A stretch of DNA of 11,346 bases from positions 1 to 11,346 of the forward strand of contig JAMFST010000342.1 in NCBI GenBank assembly GCA_026225435.1. Direction: 5' to 3'. Within the stretch, counting starts at the first letter, position 1; each line of letters opens with the position of its first letter. Below, one piece after another: positions 1 to 6,832 of this stretch. The notes under the pieces were generated by a model. It had not been told where the DNA came from. It did not search any database and was given only the letters and a program-made list of their open reading frames with translations. The stretch is from Labilithrix luteola. Its GTDB lineage: Bacteria; Myxococcota_A; Polyangia; Polyangiales; Polyangiaceae. The position numbers and the translations under genes are program-made.

Positions 1-1
1 C

Positions 2-1153
2 GCCTCGGGCGAGACCGTGGCCGGCCTCACCCAGGTGCAGCAGTACCTCACCGGGTCGAGCGGTCTGACCATGATGTTCCGCGGCTACGTCGGCAGCGCG
101 AGCGCGTACGACACCTTCGGCCCGCAGCTCTTCGCCGCGACCGGCGGCAGGTTCAGCCTCGCCATGGGCATCGGCAACCAGCCCGACCCCGCAGGCGTCG
201 TCACCCTCGCGCAGGGGGCGGCCACCCAGGGAAACTGGGTTCGCTTCATCGAAGGGGGCAACGAGCCGAACACCAACTTCGGCGCGGCCTACCAGACCGG
301 CGTCGACGCGGGGACGGAGCTCGCGGCGATGAAGACCATCGCCAGCGCGCTCGATCCGACGGGGATCGACGTCGCGTCCGCCTCGGTGGTGGGAAGCGCC
401 ACCGGCATCGCCGCCTACTGGGGAGGCGATCTCGCGGGTGCGGTCGCCGCGACGGATCTGTACAATACACACCTCTACCCCAACAACGGCGGGCCCAACG
501 GCGCCAACCAGCTGCACGACTGGTCCGCCGCCGTGCAGACCCTCTGGGGAGGCAAGCGCGGCATCGTCACCGAGTGGCAGCCGGTGCTGTACAACAAGAA
601 GACCGACGACGCGACGGCGGCCTACTGGACACCGATCATGCTGCTGTCGAGCGTGGTCGACTTCCAGGTGGAAGGCGTCTTCTGGTGGGGCCTCTTCGAC
701 TACGTCGGCGGCGGCTACGCCGTGCACACCGGGATGTTCCGCGACAACGTCGCCAACCCCTACCCGGCGGCGATGGCCCTCAAGGCGATGTACGGCCTCA
801 CCGGCGACACCAGCGCGAGCAAGCACACCTTCGCGCCGGGCAAGATCGACTTCACCGTCACCGGCCTCCCGAGTGGAGGCAACGCCTACTCCGGCGGCCG
901 CACCGCGCTCTTCCAGAACGCGGCGGGCGAGTACTTCCTCTTCGTCTGGAACGAGCAGGACGCGCTCGCCACCGGCACCTCGAGCCACGTGACCGTGACG
1001 TTCAACGGGGCGGCGATGACCACGGTGGTGGACTACAGCCTGACCAACCCGGCCACGGCCACCCCTACGCCGAAGCAGACGCTGACCAACGTGACGACGG
1101 TGAGCCTCGAGCTGACCACCGAGGTGCGGCTGCTGCAGATCACGCATCCCTGA
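2..1153 (+). CDS. Clan GH-A type glycoside hydrolase, 5'-truncated by window edge
   Basis: The reading frame is open from base 2 to the TGA at 1151-1153. A GTG at 17 lies inside the frame, but the chain very probably begins upstream, so this is a 3' fragment of about 383 residues. Two glutamates sit in contexts typical of retaining (beta/alpha)8 clan GH-A enzymes. One is in GNEPN (Glu codon 263-265), the usual acid/base position at the end of strand 4. The other is in IVTEWQP (Glu codon 572-574), the usual nucleophile position on strand 7, 103 residues later. An aromatic FWWGLFDY segment follows, as in strand 8. The last 110 or so residues are rich in Thr, Val and Gly and look like the C-terminal beta-sandwich seen in families such as GH39 and GH79. 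The substrate and exact GH family cannot be read from this. Such enzymes are normally secreted, but any signal peptide would be outside the window. No terminator is visible after the stop. Confidence 0.72.
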   Translation, partial: ASGETVAGLTQVQQYLTGSSGLTMMFRGYVGSASAYDTFGPQLFAATGGRFSLAMGIGNQPDPAGVVTLAQGAATQGNWVRFIEGGNEPNTNFGAAYQTGVDAGTELAAMKTIASALDPTGIDVASASVVGSATGIAAYWGGDLAGAVAATDLYNTHLYPNNGGPNGANQLHDWSAAVQTLWGGKRGIVTEWQPVLYNKKTDDATAAYWTPIMLLSSVVDFQVEGVFWWGLFDYVGGGYAVHTGMFRDNVANPYPAAMALKAMYGLTGDTSASKHTFAPGKIDFTVTGLPSGGNAYSGGRTALFQNAAGEYFLFVWNEQDALATGTSSHVTVTFNGAAMTTVVDYSLTNPATATPTPKQTLTNVTTVSLELTTEVRLLQITHP

Positions 1154-1247
1154 GCGGACATTCGAGGAGACGGCGGTGCCGCGCTCGTGACGCTCGAGCC
1201 AACCGGTATGCGTGGTCCAGCCGAAAAGGAGTACCCTGTAGCGCGTC

Positions 1248-3731
1248 ATGACCGAGCCGTTGCTGACGCCGAGCGCCCCTTTGCTACCGTATGCGCCGGA
1301 GAAGCCGTCCTCGCCCCAGCAGGAAGGGCGGGCCACGCATCCGTCCACTCCCCCGCCTTCGATGCCCCCCGCTCCGCCGTCGGTCTCGTCAGGTGCCGCG
1401 CCGCCCACCCTGGCCGTGCCTCCGAGCGGAGCGACGACGCCGCTGCCGACCGCCGTGAGCACCACCGTGGCGGCGACCACCGGCGGCACCGTCGCTCCTC
1501 CGGCAACCAACGCCTATGCCGGCCTCGGCGACTCGCCCGATCTGCGCGCTTCGTCGCTGTACATCAACCGCGAGCTGTCCTGGCTGGAGTTCAACGCGCG
1601 CGTCCTCTCCGAGGCGGAGAGCGACGCCGTGCCGCTGCTCGAGCGGCTCAAGTTCATGTCGATCTTCTCGTCGAACCTCGACGAGTTCTTCATGGTGCGG
1701 CTCGCCGGGTTGAAGCAGCAGCTCACCGGTGAGGTCGGCGAGATCCCGCCCGATGGGATGACCGTGAGCGAGCAGCTCAACGCCATCAGCAACCGGGTGC
1801 ACGAGCTGGCGGCGCGGCAGGACCAGAGCCTGCGCACGGTGCTCTTGCCCAGGCTCGCCGAGCTGGGGAACGTGCTGGTGAAGCCGGAGCGGCTCGGTCC
1901 CGAGGCGCTCGCCGCGCTCGACAAGCGCTTCCACGAGGAGGTGTTCCCCATCCTCACGCCCATCGCCATCGACCCGGGGCACCCCTTCCCTCACCTGCGG
2001 AACAAGAGCCTCAACCTCGGCGTGATGTTCATGCGCGAGGGGCAGCTGGAGGCCGGCTTCGGCGTCGTGCAGGTGCCGATGATGCTACCGCGCCTCCTCG
2101 AGGTGACCGGGCTGAAGTCGGCCGACGGCTCGGTGGCGCGGCACGCGTACGTGCTCCTCGAGGACCTCATCGCGCGCCACGTGGAGACCATCTTCCCTGG
2201 CGTGCGGCAGAAGGGCGTCTACACCTTCCGCGTCACGCGCAACTTCGACCTCGAGATCGACGAGGAGGAGGGGCAGGACCTCCTGCAGACGATCCAGCAG
2301 GAGCTGCGGCGGCGCGAGCGCGGCAACGCCGTGCGCCTGGAAGTGACCGGCGATCCGACGCCGGCGTCGCTGGCCAAGCTGGTGAAGGCGCTCAAGCTCG
2401 AGTCGGAGCGCGACGTCTACCGCTCGACCGGCGTGCTCAACGTGTCCGACCTGATGACCATCTACGCGCGCGACGATCGCCGCGAGCTGCACGACGAGCC
2501 GGCGGTGCCGCTGCCGGTGGCGATCCTGCGCGACTCGGAGGACGTCTTCGCCACCCTGCGCGAGGCGGACGTCCTCGTGCACCAGCCGTACGAGTCGTTC
2601 GACAGCCTGGTCGATCTCATCACCCGCGCGGCCGACGATCCCGACGTCCTCGCCATCAAGCAGACGCTGTATCGCGCCGGCGGCGACTCGCCGATCGTGA
2701 AGGCGCTGGCTCGCGCAGCCGAGTCGGGCAAGCAGGTGACGGCGATCGTCGAGCTGAAGGCGCGCTTCGACGAGGAGTCGCACATCGTCTGGGCGCGCAC
2801 CCTCGAGCAGAGCGGCGTGCACGTGGTCTACGGCCTCCTCGGGTTGAAGACGCACGCCAAGTGCCTCCTCATCATCCGCCGGGAGAAGAACGGCCTGCGG
2901 CGCTACGTGCACCTGTCGACCGGCAACTACAACCCGTCGACCGCGCGCCTGTACACCGACTTCTCCATCCTCTCGGCGCGCCCCAACCTGGGCGAGGACG
3001 CCTCGTCGCTCTTCAACTTGCTCACCGGGTACAGCGCACCGCCCAAGTGGAACTCGCTGGTCGTCGCGCCGCTCGGTCTGCACGAGGCGGTGCTCGGGCT
3101 CATCGCCCGCGAGGCGGAGCACGCGCGCCAGGGGCGGCCGGCGAAGATCGTCGCCAAGATGAACGCGCTCGTCGACGAGGACGTCATCGAGGCGCTCTAC
3201 CGCGCGTCGCAGGCGGGGGTGAAGATCACGCTGCTCATTCGCGGCATCTGCTGCCTGCGCCCCGGCATCCCCGGCATCAGCGAGACCATCATCGTGCGCG
3301 CGCTGGTCGACCGGTACCTCGAGCACGGGCGCGTCTTCCAGTTCGCCAACGGCGGCAAGGACGAGGTGTACCTGGCCAGCGCCGACTGGATGCCGCGTAA
3401 CTTCCACCGCCGGGTCGAGGTGATGGTGCCCATCGAGGACAACGCCGTCCGCCAGCGGCTCATCGACTGCCTCGATCTCACCGCCGCCGACAACGTGAAG
3501 TCGTGGGACCTGCAGGCCGACGGCAGCTACGTGCGCGTGCAGCCCAAGCCGGGGGCGCCGCAGCTGCGCAGCCAGACCAAGCTCCTCGAGCTCGCCCGCA
3601 GCACGCTCAAGGGGGCCGAGGCGGCGGCGCGTCCGTCGGCGCGCTTCCACATGGCGCTCACCGCGCAGCGCTCCCCCTTCGAGGGGAAGCTGCCCAAGGC
3701 CAAGACGCGGCGGGAACGGAACAAGGCATGA
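1248..3731 (+). CDS. ppk1: Polyphosphate kinase 1 with proline-rich N-terminal extension
   Basis: This enzyme reversibly transfers the gamma-phosphate of ATP to inorganic polyphosphate. The chain is 827 residues, against 688 in E. coli. The conserved start of the family (LYINRELSWLEFN) appears only at residue 104. The two histidines of the active site align well: H536 in THAK (the autophosphorylated residue, E. coli H435) and H693 in LEHGR (E. coli H592). Their spacing of 157 matches E. coli exactly. Using that offset, the four domains lie roughly at 103-207 (N), 208-422 (H), 423-603 (C1) and 604-788 (C2). Other signatures are HLSTGNYN and SADWMPRN. Residues 1-100 are low-complexity Pro/Ala/Thr/Ser, and a basic tail of about 40 residues ends the protein. 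An in-frame TAG at 1239-1241 makes the ATG at 1248 the first possible start. AAAAGGAG at 1224-1231 is the only ribosome site, 16 bases away, which is long. The stop overlaps the start of the next gene. Confidence 0.96.
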   Translation: MTEPLLTPSAPLLPYAPEKPSSPQQEGRATHPSTPPPSMPPAPPSVSSGAAPPTLAVPPSGATTPLPTAVSTTVAATTGGTVAPPATNAYAGLGDSPDLRASSLYINRELSWLEFNARVLSEAESDAVPLLERLKFMSIFSSNLDEFFMVRLAGLKQQLTGEVGEIPPDGMTVSEQLNAISNRVHELAARQDQSLRTVLLPRLAELGNVLVKPERLGPEALAALDKRFHEEVFPILTPIAIDPGHPFPHLRNKSLNLGVMFMREGQLEAGFGVVQVPMMLPRLLEVTGLKSADGSVARHAYVLLEDLIARHVETIFPGVRQKGVYTFRVTRNFDLEIDEEEGQDLLQTIQQELRRRERGNAVRLEVTGDPTPASLAKLVKALKLESERDVYRSTGVLNVSDLMTIYARDDRRELHDEPAVPLPVAILRDSEDVFATLREADVLVHQPYESFDSLVDLITRAADDPDVLAIKQTLYRAGGDSPIVKALARAAESGKQVTAIVELKARFDEESHIVWARTLEQSGVHVVYGLLGLKTHAKCLLIIRREKNGLRRYVHLSTGNYNPSTARLYTDFSILSARPNLGEDASSLFNLLTGYSAPPKWNSLVVAPLGLHEAVLGLIAREAEHARQGRPAKIVAKMNALVDEDVIEALYRASQAGVKITLLIRGICCLRPGIPGISETIIVRALVDRYLEHGRVFQFANGGKDEVYLASADWMPRNFHRRVEVMVPIEDNAVRQRLIDCLDLTAADNVKSWDLQADGSYVRVQPKPGAPQLRSQTKLLELARSTLKGAEAAARPSARFHMALTAQRSPFEGKLPKAKTRRERNKA

Positions 3732-4291
3732 GGAGCATGACGAGACGCGCGGGTGTGCTCCTCGGAGCGGGGCTAGCTCTCTTCGCAAGCGGCTGCGCTC
3801 ACGATCATCCGGCGGCGGCGCCCACACGGGACGTCGCCGGGCTGGAGGCGCGGGTCGAGCGTACGAGCCAAGGGCTGCGCACCTGGCAGCTGGTGTTCGC
3901 GCCGCACACCGATCCGGTGGCGGTGCTGAGCGAGTTCCTCCTCGCCAACCACGTGCAATATGCAAGCTACTACGGCATCGGCGCCTGCGAGAGCGCGACG
4001 TTCGCCGCCTTCGATCCCGCCATCAAAGGCTACACGCCGATGGCGCACGCCGAGCAGATGGAGATCCTGACCTTCACCGGCGAGTCGAGCTGGATGGACG
4101 GCAAGCCGCTCCTGCACACGCACGCGACCTTCGGGAAGCTCGACGGAGCTGCGCTCGGCGGCCACGTGCTGGCAGTGAAGGTGTATCCGACGCTGGAGCT
4201 GGTGTTGACCGAGGGCTCGTCGCCGATCGCGCGCGGCCCGGACCCGTCGGGCGCCAAGCTGATGAAGCTCGATCAGCCGGTCCAGAGGTAG
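3728..4291 (+). CDS. Exported PPC/DUF296-domain lipoprotein coupled to ppk1
   Basis: The ATG at 3728 overlaps the ppk1 stop (ATGA), so the two are probably translated from one mRNA; a second ATG at 3737 is possible. The 187-residue product begins with basic residues and a hydrophobic stretch ending LFASGC. This is a plausible lipobox, although Ala at -3 is less usual than Leu, and would give a lipid-anchored protein. The rest resembles the PPC domain (DUF296, 'plants and prokaryotes conserved'). It has a YYGIGACESATFAAFD segment and the histidine set H130-T-H132 and GGH at H146, which bind metal in bacterial PPC structures. PPC proteins form trimers; in plants they are joined to AT-hooks and bind DNA. 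The bacterial function is poorly known and most copies are cytosolic, so an exported copy is unusual. A role in polyphosphate or phosphate handling is only suggested by the coupling. The 3' end overlaps the opposite-strand gene by 19 bases. Confidence 0.85.
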   Translation: MRSMTRRAGVLLGAGLALFASGCAHDHPAAAPTRDVAGLEARVERTSQGLRTWQLVFAPHTDPVAVLSEFLLANHVQYASYYGIGACESATFAAFDPAIKGYTPMAHAEQMEILTFTGESSWMDGKPLLHTHATFGKLDGAALGGHVLAVKVYPTLELVLTEGSSPIARGPDPSGAKLMKLDQPVQR

Positions 4292-5640
4292 GGGCCGACG
4301 TAGCTGCCGGCGACGGCGCCGACGATCCCGACCGCCACGACGATCAGCGTGGAGACGGTGACGCGGCGGCTCAGCGATCGTGATCGCGAGAGGCGGTGGA
4401 CGACGCCGATGTTGATGATGGCGCTGGCGAGCGAGGCGAGCACGGCGCCGATGCCGGCGACGTACGGCGCGACCTTCCCGGCGGCGGCGAGCGAGCCGGC
4501 CGAAGCGACCGACGACGCGCTCGAGACGAGCCCGCCCACGACGCTGACGGCGTAGAAGCCGCCGCGGCCGAGCTGGGCCTGGGCGAGCGTGCCCACCACC
4601 TGCAGGACGAGGAAGATGGCGCCGAACTTGAGCGCCGAGGCGAGCGAGAACGGTGAGGTGAGCGTCGAGGAGGCGACGGGCGACGGCGCGAGCGCGGGAG
4701 CCACGGGAGCGGCTGGTGCAGACGGCGGCTCGGGCGGGCCGACCGGAGGCGCGCTCGCCCGGCGCGAGGTGAACACCAGGGCGAGCGTGGTCACGAGCAT
4801 GAGGGCGAGCGAGATGGTGCTGCCGAGGAAGGCGCCGGGCGAGAGCAGCGCCAGGAGCACCGCGTTGCGCCCCACCATGGCGATGACCGAGAGGAGCACC
4901 CCGCGGTAGGCGACGTCGGCGAAGCCCGGCGAGGCGGCGACCCGCGTGGCCAGCTCGGTGACGGTGACCGTGCTGTTCACCAGGCCGCCGAGGAAGCCGG
5001 CGTACTCGACGCCGCGGGCGCCGAAGATCTTCCACAGCAGGTAGTTGACGAAGCCGATGCCGGCGATGAGCAGGACGGTGATCCAGGCCTCGCGCGGGAC
5101 GATGAGCCCGAAGCGGTCGATCGGCGTGGCCGGCAGGATCGGGTAGATGGCGAAAGCGAGGACGGCCAGCAGGATGGCCGAGCGCAGCTCCGCCTCGGTG
5201 AGCTTGTGGCTGAAGCCGGCCAGGCGTTCCTTGGAGGCGAGCAGCCAGGCGGACACCACGCCGACCGCCGCCGGAGTCACGGTGTGACCGAGACCGCAGA
5301 GGATGCCGCACATGGCCGCGACGAGGAGCGCCGCCGAGGTGGTCAGCTCCAGCTGCGGCCTGTCGCTCGCCCGCATCGACTGCAGGTTGAGGAAGACGAC
5401 GAGCACCGTGACCCCGCCGAAGGCGGCGATGGCGTACGGCAGCCCGAGCATCCCGCCGATGCCGCAGAGGAGAGCGGCGAAGCCGAAGGTGCGCAGACCT
5501 GCTTCTTTGCCCCGCCACTCTCGCTCGATCCCCACGAACAGACCGATCGCGAGCGCCAGCGTCAGCCGCATCAGGCTCGCCAGCGGCACCCAGGTCAGGG
5601 TCGCCGGGACCGAAGGTCCAGGATCGGGAAGGGGCTGCAT
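4273..5640 (-). CDS. MgtC/SapB-DUF4010 family integral membrane protein
   Basis: A 455-residue, very hydrophobic protein with about eleven likely membrane segments. Near the N-terminus, GLFVGIEREWRGKEAGLRTF (residues about 33-52) matches the signature loop of the MgtC/SapB family, with the conserved Glu-Arg and Gly-Leu-Arg-Thr. The following region, with GIGFVNYLLWK, GLVNSTVTV and GGLVSSASSVAS, fits the DUF4010 half found in the longer members. A Pro/Ala-rich hydrophilic linker at about residues 292-325 (4660-4770) separates two membrane blocks. MgtC itself helps pathogens survive low magnesium and inhibits ATP synthase; the DUF4010 members have no settled function, so transport is only a guess. 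The ATG at 5638-5640 is the first convincing start, with a weak purine-rich site (GGCGAG) upstream. It is divergent from the PilZ-like gene and convergent, with overlap, to the lipoprotein gene. Confidence 0.87.
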   Translation of the reverse strand: MQPLPDPGPSVPATLTWVPLASLMRLTLALAIGLFVGIEREWRGKEAGLRTFGFAALLCGIGGMLGLPYAIAAFGGVTVLVVFLNLQSMRASDRPQLELTTSAALLVAAMCGILCGLGHTVTPAAVGVVSAWLLASKERLAGFSHKLTEAELRSAILLAVLAFAIYPILPATPIDRFGLIVPREAWITVLLIAGIGFVNYLLWKIFGARGVEYAGFLGGLVNSTVTVTELATRVAASPGFADVAYRGVLLSVIAMVGRNAVLLALLSPGAFLGSTISLALMLVTTLALVFTSRRASAPPVGPPEPPSAPAAPVAPALAPSPVASSTLTSPFSLASALKFGAIFLVLQVVGTLAQAQLGRGGFYAVSVVGGLVSSASSVASAGSLAAAGKVAPYVAGIGAVLASLASAIINIGVVHRLSRSRSLSRRVTVSTLIVVAVGIVGAVAGSYVGPYLWTG

Positions 5641-5688
5641 CTGGGAGATCTCGCCGCGCGATCAGACCGCAAGCGGCTTCTCGAGGCC

Positions 5689-5724
5689 AGAAAGCCGCGG
5701 AGAGCCGCAGGTAGAAAGCCGGCA
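5689..5724. repeat. Three imperfect 12-base repeats between divergent genes
   Basis: Units start at 5689 (AGAAAGCCGCGG), 5701 (AGAGCCGCAGGT) and 5713 (AGAAAGCCGGCA); the outer two share their first nine bases. Just upstream, GCGGCTT at 5673-5679 is complementary to AAGCCGC at 5692-5698, giving a 7-base inverted repeat. The block lies between the MgtC-family gene (start 5640, - strand) and the PilZ-like gene (start 5760, + strand), so it could hold binding sites that control either. The short length and GC richness make chance a real alternative. Confidence 0.3.
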
Positions 5725-5759
5725 AAGGGGAGCGCTTTCCATCTCCGACATGGCTTACG

Positions 5760-6752
5760 ATGCTCGCCATCATGTCGAACGCGACGAACGCCACCGGTGC
5801 CTCGGCCGTGCATGCGGCCAAGAGCGCGCGCGAGGAGCTGGCCCAGGGTCTGAATGCGCTCCAGGGGGACGCGAACGTCCCGCCGCAGCTCCTCGAGCTG
5901 GCTGCCCCCATTGCCCAGTCGATGGGCGCCCTGCACCAGATCGAGCGCTCGGGAGGCAACGAGCTCAAGCCGCACGCCGACGTGGCGCTGTCGAACGTGC
6001 GCGCGGCGCTGGCCCAGCTGCAGGCGCAGCCGCCGTCGCACCCGGCGGTCGCGCGGGCGATGGAGGCGGTGGCCGCGTCGCTCGGGCACGTGCACGCGCT
6101 GTCGAAGATGGCCGCGCAGTCCGCCGCTCCGCAGGCCGCGCCGGTTCCGCAGCAGCAGGTGCAGCCGGCCTTCGCGGCGACGATCGCCGAGCCGAGCACG
6201 CGTCCGCGGTCGTCGCACCCGCAGGCGTACAGCCCGTCGAGCTTCGGGGGGAACGGCTTTCCGCCGCCGGCCGCCACGGTCAACCAGCCGCCGTACACCC
6301 CGCCTCCGCAAGCCGCCGCGCCTGCGCCTGCCCACCGCGAGCCGACCCCCGCGGCGGCGGCGGTCCCGGCGACTCCCCTGCGTGCCTCCAACCCCGTCCC
6401 CGCTCCGCCGCTCGAGAAGGGGCTGCAGCTGGTGAACGCCGACCTCGGCGCCCACAGCCCGACCAACTTCTACAAGGGGCTCGCCGGCAACGACATCATC
6501 GACCACGGCGGTCTCTTCGTCTCCACGTACATGGTCCCGAAGATCGGGACGAATGTACGTTTGAAGGTCTCGCTCCCCGGCGGCTACGAGTTCGAGGCCA
6601 ACGGCACCGTGCGCTGGGCGCGCGAGGCGGCCGGCCCGGGCGACGCGCCTCCGGGCTTCGGGGCGCAGTTCACGCAGATCTCCCCGGAAGCGCGCCAGCT
6701 CGTTTACCGCTACGTCCGCAATCGCGAGCCGCTCTTCTACGACGACCTGTGA
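5760..6752 (+). CDS. PilZ-like (TIGR02266-type) domain protein with helical N-terminal region
   Basis: The product is 330 residues. Residues 1-120 are Ala/Leu/Gln-rich and look all-helical, possibly a helical bundle. Residues 120-220 are a Pro/Ala/Gln linker. Residues 228-330 form a PilZ-like beta-barrel: DHGGLFVST at D248 corresponds to the D-x-S-x-x-G segment, followed by NGTVRW (W286), PPGFGAQF and a closing helix. The usual c-di-GMP contact RxxxR is absent; the equivalent stretch reads SPTNFYKG. The Ser of the second motif is also replaced. This fits the PilZ-related domain amplified in Myxococcus (TIGR02266), whose members often do not bind c-di-GMP. It may act as a protein-protein module in signalling or motility, which is inference. 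No signal peptide is visible, so it is probably cytosolic. Start choice is uncertain: ATG 5760 or ATG 5772. The only Shine-Dalgarno-like run (AAAGGGGAG, 5724-5732) is too far from both. Confidence 0.8.
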   Translation: MLAIMSNATNATGASAVHAAKSAREELAQGLNALQGDANVPPQLLELAAPIAQSMGALHQIERSGGNELKPHADVALSNVRAALAQLQAQPPSHPAVARAMEAVAASLGHVHALSKMAAQSAAPQAAPVPQQQVQPAFAATIAEPSTRPRSSHPQAYSPSSFGGNGFPPPAATVNQPPYTPPPQAAAPAPAHREPTPAAAAVPATPLRASNPVPAPPLEKGLQLVNADLGAHSPTNFYKGLAGNDIIDHGGLFVSTYMVPKIGTNVRLKVSLPGGYEFEANGTVRWAREAAGPGDAPPGFGAQFTQISPEARQLVYRYVRNREPLFYDDL

Positions 6753-6792
6753 TCCGCCTCTGAGCTGACATTCGCTTTCGCTTCCCGTATCT

Positions 6793-6812
6793 CTCGCGCT
6801 CCAGGGCGCGAG
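6793..6812 (+). terminator. GC-rich hairpin between PilZ-like and peptidase-barrel genes
   Basis: CTCGCGC (6793-6799) and GCGCGAG (6806-6812) form a perfect 7-base stem with a 6-base loop, followed by the pyrimidine-rich CTTCCTTCGTT. There is no true T-run, so it is a weak candidate terminator for the PilZ-like gene. Because it ends 20 bases before the GTG at 6833, it could instead be a leader structure for that gene. Confidence 0.35.
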
Positions 6813-6832
6813 CTTCCTTCGTTGCCGACGCC

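Noticed and set aside
2085..3965. A 626-codon - strand frame antisense to ppk1
   Set aside because: Low-information Arg/Val/Leu/His-rich product, explained by GC-rich third positions in ppk1.
3773..6466. An 897-codon open frame on the - strand
   Set aside because: It runs antisense to the lipoprotein and PilZ-like genes and out of phase with the MgtC-family gene. Its composition is that of a shadow frame, and all three real genes have recognisable motifs.
1151..6776. Near-identical 14-mers TGAGCGGACATTCG (1151) and TGAGCTGACATTCG (6763) after two genes
   Set aside because: A 13-of-14 match between two places in 11 kb is expected by chance several times, and the flanking bases do not match.
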